From positions 1 to 64,000 of the forward strand of contig JAFUHI010000009.1 of the NCBI GenBank assembly GCA_017468925.1: a stretch of DNA of 64,000 nt, in the 5' to 3' direction. Shown piece by piece: positions 46,998-55,076 of the stretch; positions within the stretch are counted from its first letter, which is position 1, and every line of letters starts with the position of its first letter. The position numbers and the translations under genes were made by a program. This stretch comes from Bacilli bacterium (GTDB lineage: Bacteria; Bacillota_I; Bacilli_A; RFN20; CAG-826). The notes beneath the pieces were generated by a model, which searched no databases, was not told where the DNA came from, and saw nothing but the letters and a program-made list of their open reading frames with translations.

Positions 46998-47852
46998 ATG
47001 GATGTAAGCAAAGAAGTAAAGCTGCTATGCAGTGTGTTGAACCTGAGCGAGAGGGAATTGGGCGATGCTTTAAAGGTTTCTTATGAAACCATTAATAATT
47101 GGAAAAACAAGCGAAAAAAGATAAGTGAATCAAACTTGGATAATTTATATTCTTTCGCATTCGGCAAAGGCATAAAAATAAACAATATTTATGAGCAGCT
47201 TCTCAAGGAAAACCACATAAGCGACAATAAAATTGTATTGTTCCATGGCGCTAAAAAGGATTTTTCTTTGCCAATCGATATCGAAAATAATTCAAAAGCG
47301 AACAATGATTTTGGTAAAGGGTTTTATTTGGGCGAAAACTATGAGCAAGCCGCAAATTATATTGCTTCAACTAGCAAGAACATGGTTTATGCTTTTAAAT
47401 TGGACACCTCACACTTAAAGATATTCAAGTTCGAGGTTGATAACGATTGGATGCTAGCCATCGCATATTTCAGAGGTTGGTTGGAAGATTATAATGATCA
47501 TCGTGTTATAAAAAATATCCTCGAAAAGATAGAGATGGCAGACGTCATTATTGCCCCAATTGCTGACAACAGGATGTTTGATATCATAAGCGAATTTGTC
47601 GAAAACGTGATCACTGATGAGCAATGTAGGCATGCCTTGGCCGCAACCAATCTAGGTTATCAATATGTTTTGAAAACGAAGCGTGCTATAAAATCTACGA
47701 CGTTCCTCCAAGAAATGTTTGTTTGTGAAAAAGAGAAAGATTATTGCACCGAAAGTCGTGTCTTGTTAACAAACAATGGCCTTCAAAAAGTAAAAATGGC
47801 CAGGATTGAATACAAAGGCAAAGGGAAATATATAGAGGAAATATTAAAATGA
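46998..47852 (+). CDS. HTH-DUF3990 protein, predicted ADP-ribosyltransferase
   Basis: About 284 aa. Residues 15-58 form a helix-turn-helix (LSERELGDALKVSYETINNW). From about 78 there is a DUF3990 domain with the usual ADP-ribosyltransferase-like blocks: VLFHGAKKDF, NDFGKGFYLGENYEQA and YAFKLD. Family members are predicted to use NAD and several sit in toxin-antitoxin-like pairs. AAGGAGG (46984-46990) favours the ATG at 46998 over 46995; TATAAT is at 46971-46976. The TGA overlaps the start of the next gene by ATGA, so the two proteins are made together. The DNA-binding part suggests self-regulation. Confidence 0.8.
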   Translation: MDVSKEVKLLCSVLNLSERELGDALKVSYETINNWKNKRKKISESNLDNLYSFAFGKGIKINNIYEQLLKENHISDNKIVLFHGAKKDFSLPIDIENNSKANNDFGKGFYLGENYEQAANYIASTSKNMVYAFKLDTSHLKIFKFEVDNDWMLAIAYFRGWLEDYNDHRVIKNILEKIEMADVIIAPIADNRMFDIISEFVENVITDEQCRHALAATNLGYQYVLKTKRAIKSTTFLQEMFVCEKEKDYCTESRVLLTNNGLQKVKMARIEYKGKGKYIEEILK

Positions 47853-48355
47853 GGCCATTAGATTCGATAGAAATAAAGTTATGCCAGCTTCAAGCCAAGA
47901 TTTTTGAAGCGTCAATTGAAAAAACCAAGTGCAGCTCACCGATTTTCATCAGACGTTTTATGTTTTCATCCGTTGCCAAGTCGTTTGATGATAAAAAGTA
48001 TCTATTCCAATCGACATCTGAGGATGATGTGTTTGATATGCTTGAAGAAAGATATGGCGAGAGTGAGTATGGGAAAATCAAATACACCGGGGACCAGATG
48101 TATTGGATTGGATATATTTATAGATGTATATCGATAAAATATAACCTATCGAGCAAAGCGGTCTACGAGCTATTTAACGCAAAAGACATAGTCAAACACT
48201 ATAACATCGGCCACACTTTTGACATTGTTCAAGCTGCGGAAAGAATGATGGAGAGCATTAATTATTGCAGCGATATTGGGGAAAAAAGTCTAGATTACAT
48301 GCGTGAATTGATAAAGGCCGATGCCAAAAACAAACCGCATCTCAAAAGAGTGTAA
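47849..48355 (+). CDS. Partner of the HTH-DUF3990 protein, family not recognised
   Basis: A 168-aa soluble protein whose ATG overlaps the stop of the DUF3990 gene. It is largely helical with the segment YWIGYIYRCISIKYNLSSKAVYELFNAKDIVKHYN, which resembles in spacing the small helical partners (DUF3791-like) seen beside DUF3990 genes, though I cannot confirm membership. The tight overlap and its place after a probable ADP-ribosyltransferase make an antitoxin or substrate-adapter role the leading guess. There is no signal peptide. Confidence 0.6.
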   Translation: MRPLDSIEIKLCQLQAKIFEASIEKTKCSSPIFIRRFMFSSVAKSFDDKKYLFQSTSEDDVFDMLEERYGESEYGKIKYTGDQMYWIGYIYRCISIKYNLSSKAVYELFNAKDIVKHYNIGHTFDIVQAAERMMESINYCSDIGEKSLDYMRELIKADAKNKPHLKRV

Positions 48356-48383
48356 TTATTTTTAATTATGCCCACCATCCTTA

Positions 48384-50627
48384 TTATTTGCCGTAATAAG
48401 TGTTGTAGTCCTGATTGAAATATATTTTTCTAGCGCTTTGCTGAATCTCGTTTTTTGTTAATTCATCCAACGAATTGAAGTCTTTTTCGCTGCCTTCATA
48501 AATGAATATCAAGGATTTATTTCTAGGATAAATTCCTTCGAACGTTCTTGTCGATGTGTTGTATCTTCCGGTGGAGAAAGCATCGGCTCCGACAGTTTTT
48601 AATGTTTTTGGCAAACATACGATGGAAATGCCTTTGGCCCCGATGAAACATCTATCTCCGATTTTAGTCAAAGTCTTTGGAAGGGCTAATATTTCGTTGA
48701 ATCTTGTGTTGGCATAGGCTTCTATATCAAATTCCACAGCGTTTTTCGGGAAATAAGTCCCTTTCATACCATAACGGTTGAAGAAGGCCCTTCTACCTAC
48801 TTTTCTGACTGATTCATGTCTCAATATCCCGTATAATGGCTTTTCCATCTCTGCGTTGGCGTATCCATAGCTTGCGATGCCCCCTAATGTGCCGGAATCA
48901 TAAATGTAGGCTTTCTTTTCGTCTGTGCAGAAGAATTGCCCAGTCCTTTCTATTTTTAAGGCTTTTGAATCGTCATATCCCATATCAAACGGTATATCAT
49001 GCGAAGGAATAGAGAAATCCGTTTCGGCTGAATAGTCGCTAGGCGTTAAGGCGTGGAGGAATAGATTATTGCCATCAACGTCTTTTCTTATGAAATCGAA
49101 AGTGGTGGTGCTTTCCACATGTTTTATAACATCGCCGATATACATATGGACGTCTTCATCATAATCTTTGAAATCGTTGTACGAGATCTTATCGCCTTCA
49201 ATTGTGACTCTCCCACCTTGCTTGTAGGTGTCTTTGTATATGCCTAAGTGACTTGAACCTATTATTGCGTTGAAGCGATAATCTGGTGAAGGATCTTCTT
49301 TGTATTCGCTTGCCAAATCGCTTATTGAAGGCAATGTAAGTTCTTGCCCATCTTCATATAGATAATCAACTCTATTGATTAATGAGCCATCGGCTTTGTG
49401 GTAATACACTCTTTTGAAATCAACATCGCTTTCAACGCATTTCGCATATAATGTGACATTGCCTTTTTGGGGAAGGCTTTCATCGAAAAGCATCGTGCAG
49501 TCTCTATCGAGATACCATCCGCCGAAAACATATCCTGGCTCCATGATAGGATCAGGCATCGAGAATCCTTTCTCTTGATATGAATATGTGAATGATACTG
49601 GATCACAACCATCTCCATTTTTGGAGGAAGAAACGCCCACAACGCTGAAAACGGGATAGAAGTGAGGGTCGTTTCTTATGAATAAATCATCATTGTATGG
49701 CGATTTCCAGTCATATTTCTTACATTCTTCAGGCAATTCGTTCAAATCAAACTCACCATAATGTCCCTGGACGTAATAAAGATTATCCTCTCCATCTTCT
49801 GAAGGGATGTGGAATGTGCATATTTGCCTCCCATCCATGTATCTGATGTTTTCTCCAGTGATATTGAGCGTCGCTGTTTTTGTGTATAGGAGCTTTCTAG
49901 CTTCGCCATTTGTGTCAGTATCATAGACTTCGTATCCGAATAGATATGAACCTGGCGCGGCAGGATATTCGCTTTCATTCATGATGGGAACGACTTTGCG
50001 ATTTGTTGGGACAATTGAAGGATCAATCGCATTGTTGCTATACGGATTGAATTTTCTTCCCCAATCAAATGTCTCGTTAACATCACGGATATTATTGAGT
50101 GCCTGCTTAAGAGCCTTATCAGTCGTAACGACTTCATATTCAATCTCGATTTTCTTGATTTTTAGAGGAGTGTCTTTCCTATTGAAGATTGAAAAATACA
50201 AAAGAGTGGCGTTTTGAGCGTTGTTTTTAAGAAACATCTCGCCATCCTCTTTGTATGATCTATTGAAATACTGATTCGAATTTGGGGTGGGCCCAGCGGT
50301 TATATCATATTCGCCTCCGCCGTCGGAATAGACTTTTACGGAATAAATCCTATCGATGAATGTTTGAAGGCAAAGACTTCCATATCCCGCTATTTCAATG
50401 AGGCCAGAAGAAGGATTTTCATCAACTCCGTATTCATCAAAATGAATAATAGAACCAGTTTGAGTGGTGAAATTACCTGCTATTAAGCGGTGTGATTCAT
50501 CAATAACATATGTTTCTTTATCATCGACGTTTACTGAAACGTTGCTAGTATCATTATGAACGGTTGTGCAAGAAAACATCAAAGCAGTGGCGGTTAGCAA
50601 CAATGGGAGTGTTATACGATGTTTCAT
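48384..50627 (-). CDS. Surface lipoprotein with InlB-like and BspA-like repeats
   Basis: A 747-aa lipoprotein (lipobox FSC, Cys20). The N-terminal half is beta-rich. An InlB-type repeat appears near residues 360-400 (PGYVFGGWYLDRDCTMLFDE). The last 170 residues hold LRR_5/BspA-type leucine-rich repeats (VRKVGRRAFFNRYGMKGTYF, LPKTLTKIGDRCFIGAKGI, LPKTLKTVGADAFS). Such repeats mediate adhesion in gut and oral bacteria. There is no ribosome binding site; a TAAAAT hexamer lies 6 bases before the ATG. Convergent with the DUF3990 pair. Confidence 0.78.
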   Translation of the reverse strand: MKHRITLPLLLTATALMFSCTTVHNDTSNVSVNVDDKETYVIDESHRLIAGNFTTQTGSIIHFDEYGVDENPSSGLIEIAGYGSLCLQTFIDRIYSVKVYSDGGGEYDITAGPTPNSNQYFNRSYKEDGEMFLKNNAQNATLLYFSIFNRKDTPLKIKKIEIEYEVVTTDKALKQALNNIRDVNETFDWGRKFNPYSNNAIDPSIVPTNRKVVPIMNESEYPAAPGSYLFGYEVYDTDTNGEARKLLYTKTATLNITGENIRYMDGRQICTFHIPSEDGEDNLYYVQGHYGEFDLNELPEECKKYDWKSPYNDDLFIRNDPHFYPVFSVVGVSSSKNGDGCDPVSFTYSYQEKGFSMPDPIMEPGYVFGGWYLDRDCTMLFDESLPQKGNVTLYAKCVESDVDFKRVYYHKADGSLINRVDYLYEDGQELTLPSISDLASEYKEDPSPDYRFNAIIGSSHLGIYKDTYKQGGRVTIEGDKISYNDFKDYDEDVHMYIGDVIKHVESTTTFDFIRKDVDGNNLFLHALTPSDYSAETDFSIPSHDIPFDMGYDDSKALKIERTGQFFCTDEKKAYIYDSGTLGGIASYGYANAEMEKPLYGILRHESVRKVGRRAFFNRYGMKGTYFPKNAVEFDIEAYANTRFNEILALPKTLTKIGDRCFIGAKGISIVCLPKTLKTVGADAFSTGRYNTSTRTFEGIYPRNKSLIFIYEGSEKDFNSLDELTKNEIQQSARKIYFNQDYNTYYGK

Positions 50628-50729
50628 GAACTTATTTTATTAAAAATAAGGAACTTTACAATAAAACATGCATTTTGTTTACAACATTCGTGTTAAATTA
50701 CATCGCTTTTAAGTGATAAACCAAATGAG

Positions 50730-50774
50730 TTAGTCCGCTAAAATATCGATTTTTTTGCAATTTTAGCGGAGTAA
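50730..50774. repeat. Long inverted repeat between divergent lipoprotein and sirtuin genes
   Basis: TCCGCTAAAAT (50734-50744) and ATTTTAGCGGA (50760-50770) are perfectly complementary; beyond one G-G mismatch, TTA / TAA extends the stem. The loop has 15 bases. It lies just upstream of a TATAAT (50802-50807) for the sirtuin gene, so it is more likely an operator than an RNA terminator. The rest of 50628-50858 shows nothing else. Confidence 0.6.
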
Positions 50775-50858
50775 CTTTTCATTCAACATCATTTTTATAA
50801 ATATAATTCAGCAATTTCCGCTCCTAGATATTATCATTTATAAAGATAGGTTTTGTGC

Positions 50859-51584
50859 ATGAATGAGATAGAGAAATTGCAAAAGATAATAGATGAATCA
50901 AATAATATTGTATTTTTCGGTGGGGCAGGTGTTTCTACTGAATCTGGATTAAAGGATTTTAGAAGCAAAGATGGTCTCTATAACCTTAAATCAAAATACG
51001 GGAGGCCATATGAAGAGATGCTATCCCATCATTTCTTTATGGAAGATCCCAAGACTTTTTATGAGTTCTACAAAGATTTCATGCTAAGTGAAGTCAAACC
51101 AAACAAGGCTCACATCTTTTTGGCGGCCCTAGAAAAGAAGAAAAACCTCACGATAATCACCCAAAATATTGACGGATTGCATCAAGAAGCTGGCTCAAAG
51201 AACGTGCTTGAATTGCATGGTTCAATCAAAAGGAATTATTGCATGAAATGCCACAAATTCTTTTCTTTGGAAGAACTCCTCTCCTTGAAAGGAGATGTCC
51301 CCGTCTGCGATAAATGTGGCTCATTAATAAAACCAGATGTCGTCTTATATGAAGAAGGATTGGATAATGATGTCATCGAAGCGTCATTAGATGCGATAAC
51401 GAATGCGGATTTGTTCATAATCGCTGGGACATCGTTATCGGTGTACCCCGCAGCAAGCTTAGTAAGATATTTCAAAGGCAAATATCTAGTTGTCATCAAC
51501 AAAGAACACTTATATCACGTAGAAGGTGTGGATTTAGAGATAAACGCGCCAGTAGGGGAAACCCTTTCGAAGATTAGACTGTGA
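50859..51584 (+). CDS. cobB: SIR2-family NAD-dependent protein deacylase
   Basis: About 241 aa. The Rossmann motif GGAGVSTESGLKDFRS, the TQNIDGLHQEAG catalytic loop with the ELHGS His, and a zinc ribbon CMKC / CDKC are all present. The protein is a class of sirtuin removing acyl groups from lysine at the cost of NAD. ATG at 50859 is preferred to a TTG two codons earlier. It is followed by an esterase gene after 58 bases, perhaps in one transcript. Confidence 0.92.
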   Translation: MNEIEKLQKIIDESNNIVFFGGAGVSTESGLKDFRSKDGLYNLKSKYGRPYEEMLSHHFFMEDPKTFYEFYKDFMLSEVKPNKAHIFLAALEKKKNLTIITQNIDGLHQEAGSKNVLELHGSIKRNYCMKCHKFFSLEELLSLKGDVPVCDKCGSLIKPDVVLYEEGLDNDVIEASLDAITNADLFIIAGTSLSVYPAASLVRYFKGKYLVVINKEHLYHVEGVDLEINAPVGETLSKIRL

Positions 51585-51642
51585 TATCTCCAGTAAATTC
51601 TTAAACTAAATTTCGTTTCCAACAGGCAATTAATACAAAACC

Positions 51643-52395
51643 ATGGATGAATTCATGAGGATAGAAAAGAACATCAATTACGCTTCGTTGTCGGAAAAGG
51701 ATTATTTGGATATATACCATCCAGATAAGCCAAATGGAGATGTGATAATCCATTTCCACGGAGGTGGGCTTACAAGTGGCAGAAAAGAGGATGTTGGAGA
51801 TTTGCCAATCTCCTTTACGAACAAGGGATTTACATTTGTAAGTGTTGGCTATTCTTTGTTCCCGAGCACCGATTCTCATAATCCCAAATTCCTCATTGAA
51901 GCTTCTAGGGCGATTGCTTTCACTATGTTGTATCTAAACAACAAACATCCATATATAAGCGGGCAATCGGCCGGAAGTTACATTGCTATGATGCTTTGTT
52001 TTAACAAAGAATATCTATCTATATGTGGCATTGATCCATTAGATATAAAAGGATGGTTCTTTGAATCTGGTCAACCAACAACCCATTTCCATCTGTTGGA
52101 AATACAAGGAGAAAATCCATGGATCCAAAGGATAGATGAGATGGCGCCTTTGTATTATGTAGGACCTCAAACAAAATTAAGCAAAGCTTTATTCATAACA
52201 TATACAAACGACATGCCTTCAAGAGTGGAACAAAATAGACTTATGGTATCTACGATAAGAAATTTCAACAAAGACGCCAAAGTAAAAGAAGTTCTATTGG
52301 AAGGCAACCATTGTGATGGCTCTTCGAAAAAAGACATTGATGGCGAATATCCTTATGTCAAAGAAGTCATAAAATTCATTGAAGAAAAAATTTAA
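51643..52395 (+). CDS. Alpha/beta hydrolase (HSL/esterase type)
   Basis: A 250-aa cytoplasmic hydrolase with the oxyanion motif HFHGGG and nucleophile elbow GQSAGS, both typical of hormone-sensitive-lipase-type esterases, and a C-terminal GNHCDG supplying the His. An ATG four codons later is possible. It could deacetylate small glycosides, in line with the sugar loci, but its substrate cannot be told. Its stop overlaps the inverted 11-bp repeat at 52391-52401. Confidence 0.82.
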   Translation: MDEFMRIEKNINYASLSEKDYLDIYHPDKPNGDVIIHFHGGGLTSGRKEDVGDLPISFTNKGFTFVSVGYSLFPSTDSHNPKFLIEASRAIAFTMLYLNNKHPYISGQSAGSYIAMMLCFNKEYLSICGIDPLDIKGWFFESGQPTTHFHLLEIQGENPWIQRIDEMAPLYYVGPQTKLSKALFITYTNDMPSRVEQNRLMVSTIRNFNKDAKVKEVLLEGNHCDGSSKKDIDGEYPYVKEVIKFIEEKI

Positions 52396-52511
52396 CTCTA
52401 TTTTCTTTTCCCATTTTTATCAATTTATAAATATATTCGACATTATCGACTATTTTCAGTCAAATAAAAAAGTGAAAAATAGAGTTAAAATAGAGTTAAA
52501 ATAGAGTTAAA
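52391..52511. repeat. Three tandem 11-bp repeats plus one inverted copy before DUF4143 ATPase
   Basis: ATAGAGTTAAA occurs three times without spacing at 52479-52511. Its exact complement TTTAACTCTAT is at 52391-52401, overlapping the esterase stop. An 11-base period puts the units on nearly the same face of the helix. The inverted copy can form a stem of about 15 pairs with the first unit. GGAG at 52520-52523 follows before the ATG at 52530. The pattern suggests an operator array or a leader switch. Confidence 0.8.
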
Positions 52512-52529
52512 ATATATTTGGAGTTACTT

Positions 52530-54191
52530 ATGGGCAAAACAAAAGGCGGAGTTACAATCAAGACAATTAACGGTAAGACCTATTACTATTTTCAATGGTA
52601 CCAAGACGGCAAAAAGAGAAGCAAAAGTATCAGCCTTGAGGAATATGAAAAAATAATAAACGACAGGAAGAATGTTGATATGGATTTTAACTTTGCCCGT
52701 TTTGAATCGCTCAGCGTTTTATATGGGGCATCATTAAAGTCATCTCTTTCCTTTTTGAAAGATTGGGAGAAAAGAGATTGCTACGCCGAGATAGAAAAAT
52801 ACATATCTTCGTCGCCGAACGGGAAGGTTTTGGTCCTATATGGTTTAAGAAGGACGGGCAAGACATCACTTATGTTCCAATCGATTCTTTCTCATTTGGA
52901 TGAGATTAATAAATCAGCATATCTTTTGTGCAATACCCAAACAAAGATGAGTGATATAAACCTGATTTTGAATGGTTTAAGCGAGAAAGGTTTTAAATAC
53001 GTATATATAGATGAGATCACTCTTGCGGATGATTTTATTTCTTCATCGCAATTCTTAAGCGATATATACGGATTGAAGATGAAGATAGTGCTATCCGGCA
53101 CCGATTCATTGGGATTTGCAATCGCCTCAAAGGAAAACCTATACGACCGTTCCTTGCTGATTCATACGACATATATACCGTTCAAGGAATTCTCAAGAGT
53201 TCTCAAAATCAATGATATAGATAAATACATCGAGTATGGCGGGACATTGGTAAGTGAAGGCATTGATTATCATTCCAATGAATACCCAACTTTTTATAAC
53301 GAAAAAACCACGATGGAATACGTGGATACAGCAATATCGAGGAACATCCAGAAATCATTGGAGAATTATGATGACGGAAGCAAGTTCATGCGATTAAGGA
53401 ACTTAACAGAATCCAATGAATTGGTGGGGATTATTAACCGCATTGTTCAGGACAACAACCATAGATTTATAGCCTCAATCATCAACCGCTCATTCAAGTC
53501 AAATGACTTTGGTTCGCTTAAGGATTTGCTTAGAAAACAGAAGAAACATGATGCCTTGAGAACCATTTTGGATACGATAGATGAAAAAGAAATATATAAG
53601 ACGATTCAGGACAAATTGGATATAAGTGCGACATCCATTGACCAAGAAAGCGCAGATGAGCTTTATGAATATTTGAAGATGCTAGATGTAGTGGACACGA
53701 TTGACGTAATCAATTTAGAAAACAGAACAAAAATAGAATCGGTTGTCTTCACCCAGCCTGGGTTAAGATATGCCCAAGCAAAAGAACTATTGGAAACACT
53801 AATATACCAACCTTCTTTGCTTAATGTCCCGCGAGTGTACCTTGATGCCATATTCTCAACGCTTCTAAATGACGTTAAGGGAAGGATATTGGAAGAAGTC
53901 GTCATTCTTAATGAGAAAAGAATGAGAAGAAGCAATGTTTTTAAAGCCTCCTTCCTCATCGGAGAGATTGATATGTGCATCGATGAAAAAGACGGTGTTT
54001 CCCTGTATGAAATAAAACACTCTATAGAGACGGATGATATGCAAACAAGGCATCTAGTAGACGAAAGCAAGGTTGGACTCCTTTCATCCGCTTTCGGTGA
54101 AATCAAATCAAGAAACGTTTTATATAGAGGCCCAAATCAAGTCAAATCAGGCATTAATTACATAAACGTTGAAGATTATTTAAAATCATAA
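52530..54191 (+). CDS. Second AAA ATPase with DUF4143-like region
   Basis: About 553 aa. The N-terminal 45 residues are a small beta domain (KTINGKTYYYFQWYQDGKKRSKSIS) like those in DNA-associated proteins. Walker A is LYGLRRTGKTSLMF and Walker B KYVYIDEITLAD, followed by SGTDSLGF. The C-terminal part has the EEVVILNEKRM helix and a nuclease-like core (SFLIGEIDMCIDEKDGVSLYEIKHS: Glu, Asp, then Glu-x-Lys in the strand). That core has a complete PD-(D/E)xK arrangement, unlike the first ATPase. Family function is unsettled. Confidence 0.83.
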   Translation: MGKTKGGVTIKTINGKTYYYFQWYQDGKKRSKSISLEEYEKIINDRKNVDMDFNFARFESLSVLYGASLKSSLSFLKDWEKRDCYAEIEKYISSSPNGKVLVLYGLRRTGKTSLMFQSILSHLDEINKSAYLLCNTQTKMSDINLILNGLSEKGFKYVYIDEITLADDFISSSQFLSDIYGLKMKIVLSGTDSLGFAIASKENLYDRSLLIHTTYIPFKEFSRVLKINDIDKYIEYGGTLVSEGIDYHSNEYPTFYNEKTTMEYVDTAISRNIQKSLENYDDGSKFMRLRNLTESNELVGIINRIVQDNNHRFIASIINRSFKSNDFGSLKDLLRKQKKHDALRTILDTIDEKEIYKTIQDKLDISATSIDQESADELYEYLKMLDVVDTIDVINLENRTKIESVVFTQPGLRYAQAKELLETLIYQPSLLNVPRVYLDAIFSTLLNDVKGRILEEVVILNEKRMRRSNVFKASFLIGEIDMCIDEKDGVSLYEIKHSIETDDMQTRHLVDESKVGLLSSAFGEIKSRNVLYRGPNQVKSGINYINVEDYLKS

Positions 54192-54269
54192 GACTATAAG
54201 ACACAAAATAATGCATAAAAGAATAGAAACACCGTTCCTCTTTCTTTTATGTGTATAATTCATCAATAT

Positions 54270-54989
54270 ATGAAATATTTCATCGTGAGTGATGTTCATA
54301 GTTTCTACAAAGAGCTTATAGAAGCGTTAAAGAAGGCTGGGTATGATAAAAGAAATAAGGACCATACCATAGTTTTCCTTGGTGATTTATTCGATAGGGG
54401 TCCTGGAACGATAGAGCTCTATGATTTCATAATGTCCATACCAAAAGAAAGAAGGATATTGATTAAGGGCAATCACGAAGAACTATATCAAGAGCTTTTG
54501 TATGCGTTGATGCCTGGTTATAGAGATTTCCATAACGGCACATTCGATACATTCGTCCAGATCGCTAACGCAATGGATCCCTCCTTAGACGATAGCAGTG
54601 GCTGGATATATATCGCCAAAACAGTAAGGGAATCGCCGATAACAGACTTCATCTATAGTGATGAATGGAAGGATTATCTAGAGCTAGACGGATATATCTT
54701 GACTCATGGATATCTTCCTATAGAAGATGACCATATCAAAAAAGACTGGAGGAACGCTTCAGAAAAGGAATGGCATTCCGCTAGATGGGATTATCCTTTA
54801 AACCACATAGAAGAGATGAATAACCTCTCATCCATTCTATATGGAAAGACATTGGTTGTTGGGCATCATGGCAGCCGTTATTACAACAATGATAAGTCCT
54901 ATGGGATATATTCAGGCGATCATCTATATGTGATAGACGCCACAACCGTATTATCCCATCAAGTCAATGTGTTGGTGGTGGAGGAATAA
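54270..54989 (+). CDS. Metallophosphoesterase, Ser/Thr phosphatase-like
   Basis: About 239 aa. The calcineurin-like metal motifs are all visible: SDVHSFYKE, FLGDLFDRGPG, KGNHEEL and two late His motifs (LTHGYLP, VVGHHGSRYY). It is probably a cytoplasmic protein phosphatase or dinucleotide hydrolase related to PrpA/ApaH. ATG at 54270 (KYFIVSDVH) is preferred to 54249, because TATAAT at 54254-54259 lies between them and would place the mRNA start close to 54266. Confidence 0.88.
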   Translation: MKYFIVSDVHSFYKELIEALKKAGYDKRNKDHTIVFLGDLFDRGPGTIELYDFIMSIPKERRILIKGNHEELYQELLYALMPGYRDFHNGTFDTFVQIANAMDPSLDDSSGWIYIAKTVRESPITDFIYSDEWKDYLELDGYILTHGYLPIEDDHIKKDWRNASEKEWHSARWDYPLNHIEEMNNLSSILYGKTLVVGHHGSRYYNNDKSYGIYSGDHLYVIDATTVLSHQVNVLVVEE

Positions 54990-55076
54990 GTTAAATATTC
55001 TTAACAAAAAATACATAATTTTGTATGTTTGTTTTAACAACTTGAAATAATCGCCAGGGCTGCTAAGCTGTTTTTG

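Noticed and set aside
52479..52511. Tandem repeats as a CRISPR array
   Set aside because: Units are 11 bp with no spacers and no cas genes are present.
53663..54106. 147-codon open frame antisense to the second DUF4143 ATPase
   Set aside because: Low-complexity Ser/Thr/Ile translation and no ribosome binding site; the opposite frame holds the conserved core.
54249..54269. Upstream ATG of the metallophosphoesterase gene
   Set aside because: It precedes a TATAAT element, so it would lie upstream of the transcript start; the next ATG begins the conserved domain directly.
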